Positions 40,544-48,483 of a stretch of DNA of 57,265 bases are shown one piece after another. The notes under the pieces are model-generated. The model was not told the origin of the DNA, made no database searches, and saw nothing but the letters and a program-made list of their open reading frames with translations. The stretch is taken from contig NZ_AONC01000010.1 in assembly GCF_000585215.1 (NCBI RefSeq), positions 1-57,265 of the forward strand. Direction: 5' to 3'. How positions within the stretch are numbered: the first letter of the stretch is position 1; every line of letters starts with the position of its first letter. The stretch is from Imhoffiella purpurea. GTDB lineage: Bacteria; Pseudomonadota; Gammaproteobacteria; Chromatiales; Chromatiaceae. Made by a program: the position numbers and the translations under genes.

Positions 40544-41686
40544 CTAAAAGAGGCTGATACCTTGGACGCCCGCATTGCGCAGCCAGACGCCGTTGTTCAC
40601 GGTGCCCGTGAAGCTGGTGGAACTGTCGGGCGAAAGCATGGTGGTCGCGGTACCGCCGACCAGGTTGTATTCGAGCTTGAGGACGGTCGCCGAGTTCTCG
40701 ACGTTCCCCGAGGTTCCCGCGCGGATCTGCACATAGCCCCATCCGCCCTGACTGGCGATCTGATTGACCACGGCCTGCGGCAGTATATCCGTCATGTCGA
40801 CCGCGCCGGTACAGACGACGTTCTTGGCCGAGGTCGGCAGTGCCGCGGGGGCGAAAGGCTCGGAGCGCATCACCGTATCCCGGTCGTGCATGCCGGCCAC
40901 GGTTCCAGCCTGGTCGGGCGAGATGTAGATGCTCACGCTGCAGTTCTCGCAGTCGCGCTGCCCGGCGGCCGTACCCGTGCCGTCCGCCACGGGGGTCACG
41001 AAGAAACGGGTGGTCCATTCGTTCGGCGGCATGAAGGTGGTGCCGGCGAAGCCCGTGCCGAGATCCTGATCCAGCACCTCGCCCAGCAGGGCAGTGAGCC
41101 CTCCCCAGTTGCCAAGAATGGCGGCCGGCGCATAGGCCACGTCCTGCGCCGGATTCAGGGCGCGGTAGCCGAAGGCGGCGCCGCCGGCGATCTCGAGCAT
41201 GACCGCCTCGCCGTAGAGGTCGGCCCCGGTACCGCCCTGGCTGGTATCGTCGCCGTCGTCGACGATCAGGAATCCGCGCGCCACGCCGGTGTTGGTGGTG
41301 CTGAACTGAACGGCGCCATAGGGCGCCAGCGTCTCTGGATCGTTGAACAGGGGTCCGCCTCCCTCGCTGGAGAGGAAGACGCCGGAGGCGTCGAACGTCA
41401 ACATATCGTTTTCACGCCCGGATGCGGCGACCTGCTTGACACCCTCGTCGATGCAGGGTGAAGCAAGGTCTGCGGACTTGGTGAAATAGTTGAGATTCAC
41501 CACCCCCTGGGGGTCTTTGTTGACGACCGACACGATGGTCGCGACCGACGGGCTCCGCGTCATCACGGGAAACAGCATCGCATCCGCATGGCCCTGCCGG
41601 GGAACGACGGCGCCCATGGCCACCAGACCGGTCGCCCCGATTAGGGTGACGGCCTTTAATCCCATCGTGAAGCTAGGTTTTTTCAT
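40544..41686 (-). CDS. Secreted protein of unknown family
   Basis: A 380-residue exported protein: signal peptide MKKPSFTMGLKAVTLIGATG then VVPRQGHADA near the cleavage site. The mature part is beta-rich and Gly/Thr/Asn-rich, with YFTKSADLASPCIDEG, RDCENCSVSIYISPDQAG, NVVCTGAVDMTDI, and WGYVQIRAGTSGNVENSAT. Four or five cysteines could form disulfides. I recognise no family; a surface or extracellular role is inferred from composition. Three consecutive ATGs begin the frame; AGGGG is seven bases before the third (41686), which is taken as the start. No partner gene is adjacent. Confidence 0.6.
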   Translation of the reverse strand: MKKPSFTMGLKAVTLIGATGLVAMGAVVPRQGHADAMLFPVMTRSPSVATIVSVVNKDPQGVVNLNYFTKSADLASPCIDEGVKQVAASGRENDMLTFDASGVFLSSEGGGPLFNDPETLAPYGAVQFSTTNTGVARGFLIVDDGDDTSQGGTGADLYGEAVMLEIAGGAAFGYRALNPAQDVAYAPAAILGNWGGLTALLGEVLDQDLGTGFAGTTFMPPNEWTTRFFVTPVADGTGTAAGQRDCENCSVSIYISPDQAGTVAGMHDRDTVMRSEPFAPAALPTSAKNVVCTGAVDMTDILPQAVVNQIASQGGWGYVQIRAGTSGNVENSATVLKLEYNLVGGTATTMLSPDSSTSFTGTVNNGVWLRNAGVQGISLF

Positions 41687-41926
41687 CATCATACCCCTGA
41701 GTGCGTCGCTCGATCATGATGGAATCGGAAGAGAAGACCGACTCCTAATTGGGGAAGGCATCGGAAGGAGGCACGGTCAAGGCTAGTCGCAAATGGGCGA
41801 TCTTCAAGGTCTTACCCAGAAACGCCCCCTATCGGCCGTCCCGGATATGGGCGCAGTTCCAGGTCGGCCGGCGGTCTTCCCGCCGCACGACGGGCCGCTC
41901 GAGCGCAAGACCCAGATGACTCCAGG

Positions 41927-41940
41927 TTGATCCCTGTCAA
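41927..41940 (+). promoter_or_regulatory. FNR/Anr-type site upstream of nrdD
   Basis: TTGATCCCTGTCAA matches the FNR consensus TTGATNNNNATCAA at nine of ten defined positions. Its centre is about 70-75 bases before the likely transcription start, compatible with class I activation. Placement before an anaerobic enzyme fits the regulator's role. Confidence 0.65.
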
Positions 41941-41959
41941 TGAATCCAAAAGCCGGTCG

Positions 41960-42006
41960 ACACAGCATCTAGTTGAGGCTAAACTTCGCGCCACAAGATA
42001 TAGCGT
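41960..42006 (+). promoter_or_regulatory. Pair of NrdR boxes and promoter of nrdD
   Basis: Box 1 ACACAGCATCTAGTTG (41960-41975) and box 2 CCACAAGATATAGCGT (41991-42006; 13 of 16 consensus positions) start 31 bases apart. A candidate promoter, TTGAGG (41973-41978) with GATATA (41997-42002), lies within them, so box 2 covers the -10. Same arrangement as at nrdA. Confidence 0.7.
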
Positions 42007-42027
42007 CACTTTTTTCAGAGAGTCACC

Positions 42028-44073
42028 ATGGGAACCGGTCAGTCAAGCTTTCCAACATTGCCGACGCGCATCCGCAAGCGCGACGGCTCCGAGGTCCGTT
42101 TCGACGCCTCCAAGATCGAATCTGCGATCCTGCGCGCCGGACAGGCCACGGGCGAGTTCGGACAGCTCGAGACCGGTCTGCTCACCGCTCAGATCGTCAA
42201 GGTGCTGGCACACCGCTTCAGCGAGGGACGCCTGCCCGACATCGAGGACATCCAGGATGTCGTCGAGCAGACCCTGATCGCGGCCAACCATTTCGGGACC
42301 GCGCGCGCCTACATCGTCTACCGCGAGCAGCGCAAGAAGCTGCGGACCGACAGCCGCACCCTGGTCGATGTCAGCGGCTCCATCAACGAGTACCTGGACC
42401 GCTCGGACTGGCGCGTGGCCGCCAACGCCAACCAGGGCTACTCGCTCGGAGGGCTCATCCTCAACACCTCGGGCAAGATGATCGCCAACTACTGGCTGAG
42501 CCATGTCTACCCGCCCGAGATCGGTCAGGCCCACCGCGCGGGCGACCTACACATACACGATCTGGATATGCTCTCCGGCTATTGCGCCGGCTGGTCGCTG
42601 CGCACATTGCTCAACGAGGGACTGAACGGCGTGCCCGGAAAGGTCGAGGCCGGCGCGCCCAAGCACATGTCCTCCGCCGTCGGGCAGATCGTCAATTTCC
42701 TCGGCACGCTGCAGAACGAATGGGCGGGCGCCCAGGCATTCTCGAGTTTCGACACCTACATGGCGCCCTTCGTGCGCGTCGACGAGCTGTCCTATTCACG
42801 GGTCAAGCAGTACATCCAGGAGCTGATCTACAACCTGAACGTACCCTCGCGCTGGGGCACCCAGACGCCCTTCACCAATCTGACCTTCGACTGGGTCTGC
42901 CCGGAGGATCTGCGCGATCAGGTGCCTGTGATCGGCGGCCAGGAGCAGCCATTCACCTACGGCGATCTCCAGGCCGAGATGGACATGATCAATCGCGCCT
43001 ACATCGAGGTCATGACCGAGGGCGACGCCAAGGGCCGGATCTTCACCTTCCCGATCCCGACCTACAACATCACCCCGGACTTTCCCTGGGAGAGCGAGAA
43101 CGCCGAACTGCTGTTCGAGATGACCGCGAAGTACGGCCTGCCCTACTTCCAGAACTTCATCAACTCCGAACTCACGCCCAACATGGTGCGCTCCATGTGC
43201 TGCCGGCTGCAGCTCGACCTGCGCGAGCTGCTCAAGCGCGGCAACGGACTCTTCGGCTCGGCCGAGCAGACCGGATCGCTCGGGGTGGTCACCATCAACT
43301 GCGCCCGTCTCGGCCACACCCACAAGGGTGACGAGGCCGGCCTCCTGGCGCGGCTCGACGAACTGCTCGACATCGCCCGCAACAGCCTCGAGATCAAGCG
43401 CAAGGTCATCAAGCGTCACATGGACGCCGGGCTCTTCCCCTATACCAAGCGCTATCTGGGCACATTGCGGAATCACTTCTCGACGATCGGGGTGAACGGC
43501 ATCAACGAGATGATCCGCAACTTCAGCGGCGACGCCGACGACATCACGACCAAACAGGGTCATGCATTGGCGACCCGTCTGCTCGATCATGTCCGCAGCC
43601 GCATGCTGGAGTTCCAGGAGAGCACAGGCAACATGTACAACCTGGAGGCCACCCCCGCCGAGGGGACGACCTACCGCTTCGCCCGCGAGGACCAGAAGCG
43701 CTATCCGGACATCATCCAGGCCGGCACCCGGGAGACCCCCTACTACACCAACAGCTCGCAGCTGCCGGTCGGCTACACCGACGATCCCTTCGAGGCCCTG
43801 GCCATGCAGGAGGATCTGCAGACCAAGTACACCGGGGGTACCGTGCTGCACCTTTATATGAGCGAGCAGATCTCGTCGACCGACGCCTGCCGCCGTCTGG
43901 TGCGCCGTGCGCTGGAAAACTTCCGCCAGCCCTACATCACCATCACGCCGGTGTTCTCCATCTGCCCCAAGCACGGCTACATCGCCGGCGAGCACCAATA
44001 CTGCCCGATCTGCGACAAGGAGCTGATCGCGCGCAAACAGGCCGAGACCTCGGCTACCGAAGCACACGCATGA
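42028..44073 (+). CDS. nrdD: Anaerobic ribonucleoside-triphosphate reductase core, lacking the glycyl-radical segment
   Basis: Class III reductase for anaerobic dNTP synthesis. The 681-residue protein has an N-terminal ATP cone (residues ~10-100, TRIRKRDGSEVRFDASKI), the barrel with cysteines in RSMCCRLQLDLRELLK and GVVTINCARLGH, and the C-terminal zinc region ICPKHGYIAGEHQYCPICDK. Homologs continue from there into a glycyl-radical loop (RVxGYxRPV...NxGK); here the chain ends ARKQAETSATEAHA and has no such loop. The missing segment is encoded by the next frame. The stop TGA overlaps an ATG (ATGA at 44070-44073). GAGAG lies upstream of the start. Confidence 0.95.
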   Translation: MGTGQSSFPTLPTRIRKRDGSEVRFDASKIESAILRAGQATGEFGQLETGLLTAQIVKVLAHRFSEGRLPDIEDIQDVVEQTLIAANHFGTARAYIVYREQRKKLRTDSRTLVDVSGSINEYLDRSDWRVAANANQGYSLGGLILNTSGKMIANYWLSHVYPPEIGQAHRAGDLHIHDLDMLSGYCAGWSLRTLLNEGLNGVPGKVEAGAPKHMSSAVGQIVNFLGTLQNEWAGAQAFSSFDTYMAPFVRVDELSYSRVKQYIQELIYNLNVPSRWGTQTPFTNLTFDWVCPEDLRDQVPVIGGQEQPFTYGDLQAEMDMINRAYIEVMTEGDAKGRIFTFPIPTYNITPDFPWESENAELLFEMTAKYGLPYFQNFINSELTPNMVRSMCCRLQLDLRELLKRGNGLFGSAEQTGSLGVVTINCARLGHTHKGDEAGLLARLDELLDIARNSLEIKRKVIKRHMDAGLFPYTKRYLGTLRNHFSTIGVNGINEMIRNFSGDADDITTKQGHALATRLLDHVRSRMLEFQESTGNMYNLEATPAEGTTYRFAREDQKRYPDIIQAGTRETPYYTNSSQLPVGYTDDPFEALAMQEDLQTKYTGGTVLHLYMSEQISSTDACRRLVRRALENFRQPYITITPVFSICPKHGYIAGEHQYCPICDKELIARKQAETSATEAHA

Positions 44074-44120
44074 ACGACCACCGGGTCGCCAACCCGCACG
44101 AATACAAGGAGATCGCCACC

Positions 44121-44312
44121 ATGAACGACGCACGCATCCAACTCACCGACGAAGAACGCACCCCTTGCGAGGTCTGGACCCGCGTCATGGGCTATCATCG
44201 TCCGGTCTCTGCCTTCAACACCGGCAAACGCGCCGAGCACGCCGACCGCTGCTACTTCAACGAGAGCCCCAAGGGCTCCGTGCAGCGCCGCGAGCAGCTG
44301 GCCGCCGCCTAG
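44121..44312 (+). CDS. Separate glycyl-radical domain of class III ribonucleotide reductase
   Basis: A 63-residue polypeptide, MNDARIQLTDEERTPCEVWT then RVMGYHRPVSAFNTGKRAEH, that is the C-terminal glycyl-radical segment of NrdD on its own. The radical residue would be Gly24 in RVMGYHRP. In fused NrdD proteins the same block directly follows the zinc cysteines, which end the upstream gene. AAGGAG nine bases before this ATG supports independent translation; an in-frame ATG at 44070 overlapping the nrdD stop would give 80 residues and coupled translation. A frame difference of one base makes a sequencing error conceivable, but the ATGA junction and own ribosome site favour a true split. Function as a detachable radical carrier is inferred. 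Confidence 0.85.
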   Translation: MNDARIQLTDEERTPCEVWTRVMGYHRPVSAFNTGKRAEHADRCYFNESPKGSVQRREQLAAA

Positions 44313-44359
44313 TACAGAGCAACAGGCCCCGTCTCTGCCAAGGAGACGGTCCCGACGAA

Positions 44360-44433
44360 CCGTAGGAGCCCGCTTGCGGGCGAATCTCTTGTGGGACACG
44401 CTGGCGCAATCGCCGGCAAGTCGGCTCCTACGG
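44360..44433. repeat. Palindromic REP-like element between the radical module and nrdG
   Basis: Outer arms CCGTAGGAGCC and GGCTCCTACGG, with inner arms CGCTTGCGGGCGA and TCGCCGGCAAGTCG, form a long imperfect hairpin. The pattern GTAGGAGC...GCTCCTAC is of the widespread REP/BIME type. Unrelated in sequence to the RAYT repeats at 10.4 kb. It lies in the 217-bp gap inside the anaerobic RNR operon and could stabilise or attenuate the transcript. Confidence 0.75.
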
Positions 44434-44529
44434 CCAGAAGGGTTGGAACCGAAAGCGCTGTCTGCCGTCAGCCGACCAGCTCGTCGAATTCAGCGCCTTG
44501 GCCAACAGGCGAGACCAGCGAAAAGCCTC

Positions 44530-45303
44530 ATGAGCCATCCTCTCAACCAAGCGACGCAGCAGCATTCGCTCGATTGCACCGAGTCCCGCTTGAAGCCGAC
44601 CCCGACGCCCGACGCCGACAGGCTCCGCATCGGCGGATTCACCAGGCTTACGACCATCGACTATCCGGGCGAACTCTCTGCCGTCGTCTTCTGCCAGGGC
44701 TGCCCCTGGCGCTGCCGATACTGCCACAACGCCGACCTGCTGGACGCTGGCACACCGGGATTCATCCCCTGGCCGGACATCCGCGGATTTCTCGAACAGC
44801 GCATCGGCCTGCTCGACGCACTCGTCTTCAGCGGCGGCGAACCCACCGCCCAAAGCGCACTCGGCGCGGCCATACGGGAGACCCGCGCGCTCGGATTCAA
44901 GGTCGGCCTGCATACTGGCGGCGCCTATCCGGACCGACTTCGCGCACTGCTTCCGCTGGTCGACTGGGTCGGCCTCGACATCAAGGCCCTGCCCCGGGAG
45001 TATCCCGCCATCACGGGCGTCGCCGACTCGGGCCTGCGTGCCTGGGAGAGTCTGGACCTGCTGCTCGCCGCCCGCGTGCCCGTGGAGGTCCGCACCACCC
45101 TGATGCCGGACTGGACGCCCGAGCAGATCGCCGAACTCGCGCATGGAATCGCCGATGCAGGCGTGGAGCATTACTGCATCCAGGCGTGCGATACCGACCA
45201 TGCTCTCGACCAAGGACTGGAGATGTCCTTGGCGGGAATGAGCGAGCGGATCGGTTTGATCAAGACGCAACGATTCGCGAGCTTCAAGACGCGCGGCACC
45301 TGA
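44530..45303 (+). CDS. nrdG: Anaerobic RNR activating protein, radical SAM
   Basis: Installs the glycyl radical on the class III reductase. The 257-residue protein shows the radical-SAM cluster in FCQGCPWRCRYCHN (Cys-x3-Cys-x2-Cys), FSGGEPTAQ near residue 100 and the LHTGGAYPDRL and GLDIKALPREY blocks, matching the NrdG2-type activases found with NrdD in pseudomonads. A ~35-residue N-terminal extension before RIGGFTRLTTIDYPG is longer than usual, so the start at 44530 is uncertain; a start closer to that block is possible. It follows the radical module by 217 bp with a palindrome between. Confidence 0.92.
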   Translation: MSHPLNQATQQHSLDCTESRLKPTPTPDADRLRIGGFTRLTTIDYPGELSAVVFCQGCPWRCRYCHNADLLDAGTPGFIPWPDIRGFLEQRIGLLDALVFSGGEPTAQSALGAAIRETRALGFKVGLHTGGAYPDRLRALLPLVDWVGLDIKALPREYPAITGVADSGLRAWESLDLLLAARVPVEVRTTLMPDWTPEQIAELAHGIADAGVEHYCIQACDTDHALDQGLEMSLAGMSERIGLIKTQRFASFKTRGT

Positions 45304-45308
45304 CCGCA

Positions 45309-45644
45309 TCAACGACAAAGGGCTTGCCTCTCCCAACGGCGGCAACTGTTCAGTGCGCTGATCTCGACGCAAACGCTCTTGATGAAGCAACCGCTCGCGG
45401 CGTCCCAATTGCACTGGTTGCTCAAGCGGCAGGTATTGAGAGTGCTGACCGACAGACAGTCCTCGACGCACGAGACACCCCTGACGCCGTAGACCGTCTC
45501 GGCCAGTACGCAGCCGAAATTCCCCTGAACGATACATCGGCTGCTCTGGACGGGCTTCAGAACCACATCCTCGTCGTCATCGGCCAAGACGATGCCGCCG
45601 AAAAACAGCGCGATCAGACACGAGACTGCGGCGATCCTCTTCAT
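45309..45644 (-). CDS. Small cysteine-rich exported protein
   Basis: A 111-residue secreted protein with signal peptide MKRIAAVSCLIALFFGGIVL, acidic mature N-terminus (ADDDEDVV) and ten cysteines in the mature part, mostly spaced by 5-12 residues (for example VSCVEDCLSVSTLNTC, NQCNWDAASGC). Even number and spacing suggest five disulfides. No family recognised. GAGGGGG six bases before the ATG fixes the start; the frame is open further upstream but has no such site. Convergent with nrdG, five bases apart. Resembles in character, not in sequence, the Cys-rich lipoprotein at 13.7 kb. Confidence 0.65.
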   Translation of the reverse strand: MKRIAAVSCLIALFFGGIVLADDDEDVVLKPVQSSRCIVQGNFGCVLAETVYGVRGVSCVEDCLSVSTLNTCRLSNQCNWDAASGCFIKSVCVEISALNSCRRWERQALCR

Positions 45645-45992
45645 ACGATACCCCCTCACACTGATCCATGGACACCGGCTCCAATCCGAGAGCGCGCATC
45701 GGCGCATGCCCGGGCATTGAATCCGCCGCTCTATCGAAAAGAGACCGTCCAAGACGATCTTCACGCCCTGTCGTGCGGTCAGAAGTGTAAACCATGACCG
45801 GTCGTAGGGGAGATGCTGCGGGGATGATGCCGCAAGAGGCTTGGCGTAGACCGGTGAGGAAAAGGATCTACCGAAGGCTCGCGGGGGATTCGTTCAGAGA
45901 GCTGATGCACGCCGAACGATCATGCAGGGGGTCTTGCAAGGGAACAAGCGAATGGGGGATGGACGAATCGAGGCCGCCCACCCCCAACCGAA

Positions 45993-46433
45993 TCAGAAGA
46001 GATCCATCATCATCTGCTGAGCGTCGGCGACCGTCAGGCCGGACCCTGTCGAGGACGGGGCACGTCCGCCACCCATGATCTCGAGCCGAACCTTGGCAAC
46101 CCCTCTGCCGAGCATTCCGAGCTCGCGGGCGGCACCCTTGGAAAGATCGATGGTGCGCCCCCTGATGTAGGGACCGCGATCGTTGATGACCACCTCGACG
46201 GAACGCCCGTTGGAGGTGTTGGTGACCATGACGCGGGTACCGAACTCGAGGGTCCGATGAGCCGCCGTCAGTGCATTCATGTTGAATCGCTCGCCGCTGG
46301 CGGTTTGGCGTCCGTTGAAGCGTTCTCCGTAATAGGAGGCGACGCCCTGGGTGACCATGGCATTGGCCTGGGCGAAGGGCAGGAGCGAACAGATGAAAAA
46401 CAAGGGCGTGAGCCAGATGCGTCGGTTGACCAA
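45993..46433 (-). CDS. rlpA: RlpA-like double-psi beta-barrel lytic transglycosylase
   Basis: Periplasmic peptidoglycan-cleaving or septal-ring protein. The frame is best begun at TTG (46433), with GGAGG seven bases upstream, giving [20 protein letters not shown] as signal peptide (no lipobox Cys, unlike E. coli RlpA). The RlpA core is complete: [38 protein letters not shown], and [19 protein letters not shown] with its catalytic Asp. No SPOR domain, so the 146-residue protein is the short form. It is near an L,D-transpeptidase in the same direction, making this a cell-wall pair. Confidence 0.9.
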   Translation of the reverse strand: MVNRRIWLTPLFFICSLLPFAQANAMVTQGVASYYGERFNGRQTASGERFNMNALTAAHRTLEFGTRVMVTNTSNGRSVEVVINDRGPYIRGRTIDLSKGAARELGMLGRGVAKVRLEIMGGGRAPSSTGSGLTVADAQQMMMDLF

Positions 46434-46675
46434 AACGCTTCCTCCGCGTATCACTTGGTGTTTGGGCGCCTCGGAAAAACCCCTCGGCTGGTGAAAGACG
46501 CGGCATTCTAACCGGCGGAAGGACACGGCGGCCAGCAAAAACAGCCCACGGGAAGATTAAGATCAATTAATAGATATCGCGTCCAGCCTTCTGGAATTTC
46601 GAGAATTCCGGTTTCGAGCCCAGACGCGGAGCAGAGGAGACGAGCGCGTCTACCCACATGAAACGCTGCATATCT

Positions 46676-48367
46676 CTAGCGCTCGGCCCGGGTGAGACGA
46701 ACACCATTCGATGACGCCCCATCCTCGTCGCCGGACGAGTTCGGTGGGTGCCTCTCGTCCTCGGCGGGCTCCTGGGGTTCGGGGAATGCGATGCGGGCAC
46801 CGCGCGCGGGACCCGCGAGGAACGCCTCGCGCAGGGCCGCGTCGCGACCGTAGATATCGGGCCGAAAATGCGTTCCGGATGCGTCCGCATAGGCCGTCAG
46901 GTAGTAGAGCAGCACGGGCAGGTGCTCATCGAGATTGATGTAGCGGGTGCGCTGCGCACCGATGATGCGATCGATGGCGGCCCGATCCCAGGATGAGCCA
47001 TCGAGCACGAGTTCGGCCAGACGCTCCGGATCCTGCACCCGCACGCAGCCGTGACTCAGGGCTCGCCGCGAGCGCCCGAAGAGCCCGCGGCTCGGGGTAT
47101 CGTGGAGATAGACCGAGTGACGGTTGGGAAACATGAACTTGACCCGCCCCAGGGCGTTGCGCGGTCCCGGCTTCTGCACGAGCTGATAGCGTCTGTAGTT
47201 GCTCGCGTCTCCTCCCGAGACCTTGCGACCGGTACGACGATCGATCAGGGTATAGCTCGCCGAGACGCGCCCCATCTTCTTCTGAATGGAGATGGGTACC
47301 GACCAGGTCGGATTGAAGACGAGGTGGTCCATCTCGTCGCGAAACATGGGCGTCTGGGCTTCCGCCGTACCCACGATGACGCGCGTCTCCCATTGGATCC
47401 GCCGGTCCCGGATCAGACGCACCTGATAGTCGGCGACGTCGACGAAAAGATAGTCCGGAGGCAGATCCTCGTAGAGCCAGCGCATCCGCTCCAGGTTGAT
47501 ACGGATCTGCGCCAGCCGTTTCTCGTCGAACGGGGCGTTCATGGCCCCGACGGTCGCCGGCCCCACGATGCCGTCCGCAGACAGACCGGAGCGGCGCTGG
47601 AACCCCATGACCGCCTGGCGCAGCGCCTCGTCGAACAGCGTCGGATCCTCGGGCTCGACCAGATCCTCGTCGCCGAAGAGGATCAGACGCTCGCGGATCG
47701 GGGGAACGCGGGAATTGCGGTCGCCCCGTGTCAGCAACCGTCCGCCAGGCAGCGGAGGCAGGTCCTCGAGATGAGCCTTGGCCGCATAGGCGGCCAATCC
47801 CTTCTTGAGATCGCGATACCAGAAAGGCTCCTCGAATCGGGAGGCCATGAAGGCGCCCATGTTCTCGGCCTCCAGCGCGCCGGACATCTCGGCGATGAGC
47901 TTCTCCGCTGGGGCCGGGGCACGGTCGTTCCATTTCGGGTCGATGGCGACCATATCGACCTTGCCGTAGCGGGTATGGTGGACATAGCGCAGCAGCGCAT
48001 CGCTGAGGAGGACATCCATCGCGATCCGCTCGGATTCGCCCACTTCGTCGAGCGCGCCCCCGGCAACCATGCCCCCCAGCGTCTCGGCATGGAAATCATG
48101 GGGCGAGAACCCTGCCGACCGGGATTCCTCGACCAGATCGAGCAGCGCCCGAACGCGGCGCGGATCGGTCCATACGAACTCGCCGCCACGCTTGGCGTAG
48201 AAATCGGCCAGAAGGCGGCCGGATAGCAGAGGGACACCGGCCATCTCGACCGTCTCGGCATCCCTCACCGCGTCCAGGGTACGGGTCAAGAGATCGTTCG
48301 CGAATGCCCAGGCGGGCGTCAGGACCAGGAACAGGCAGACCAATCTCGGATAGGCACGATACTTCAT
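46676..48367 (-). CDS. L,D-transpeptidase with peptidoglycan-binding domain (YcbB/LdtD-like)
   Basis: Periplasmic enzyme that makes 3-3 peptidoglycan crosslinks. The 563-residue protein has a signal peptide (MKYRAYPRLVCLFLVLTPAW), a large N-terminal helical domain, a PG_binding_1 domain near residues 235-295 (LRQAVMGFQRRSGLSADGIV), and an L,D-transpeptidase domain near 305-475 with RALSHGCVRVQDP (catalytic Cys). This order, with a substrate-capping insert, matches LdtD/YcbB of E. coli. The C-terminal ~60 residues are Pro/Ser/Glu-rich. Gene is followed on the same strand by rlpA. Confidence 0.92.
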   Translation of the reverse strand: MKYRAYPRLVCLFLVLTPAWAFANDLLTRTLDAVRDAETVEMAGVPLLSGRLLADFYAKRGGEFVWTDPRRVRALLDLVEESRSAGFSPHDFHAETLGGMVAGGALDEVGESERIAMDVLLSDALLRYVHHTRYGKVDMVAIDPKWNDRAPAPAEKLIAEMSGALEAENMGAFMASRFEEPFWYRDLKKGLAAYAAKAHLEDLPPLPGGRLLTRGDRNSRVPPIRERLILFGDEDLVEPEDPTLFDEALRQAVMGFQRRSGLSADGIVGPATVGAMNAPFDEKRLAQIRINLERMRWLYEDLPPDYLFVDVADYQVRLIRDRRIQWETRVIVGTAEAQTPMFRDEMDHLVFNPTWSVPISIQKKMGRVSASYTLIDRRTGRKVSGGDASNYRRYQLVQKPGPRNALGRVKFMFPNRHSVYLHDTPSRGLFGRSRRALSHGCVRVQDPERLAELVLDGSSWDRAAIDRIIGAQRTRYINLDEHLPVLLYYLTAYADASGTHFRPDIYGRDAALREAFLAGPARGARIAFPEPQEPAEDERHPPNSSGDEDGASSNGVRLTRAER

Positions 48368-48483
48368 CGGCGGGCCTCTGATGCGGACTCAGCAATGATC
48401 GCCAGGATGTGGATGTTAGACGAGATCCCCGTGCAACTGAATTGGCTGGCGGCCGCCAGCTGGAGGCCGACCGCGTCCTCCAA

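Larger units (their letters stand above)
41687..42027. other. Divergent regulatory region of nrdD
   Basis: 341 bp between the secreted-protein gene and nrdD. It holds an FNR/Anr-type site, a pair of NrdR boxes and a plausible promoter. Nothing recognisable was seen in 41693-41925. Confidence 0.6.
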
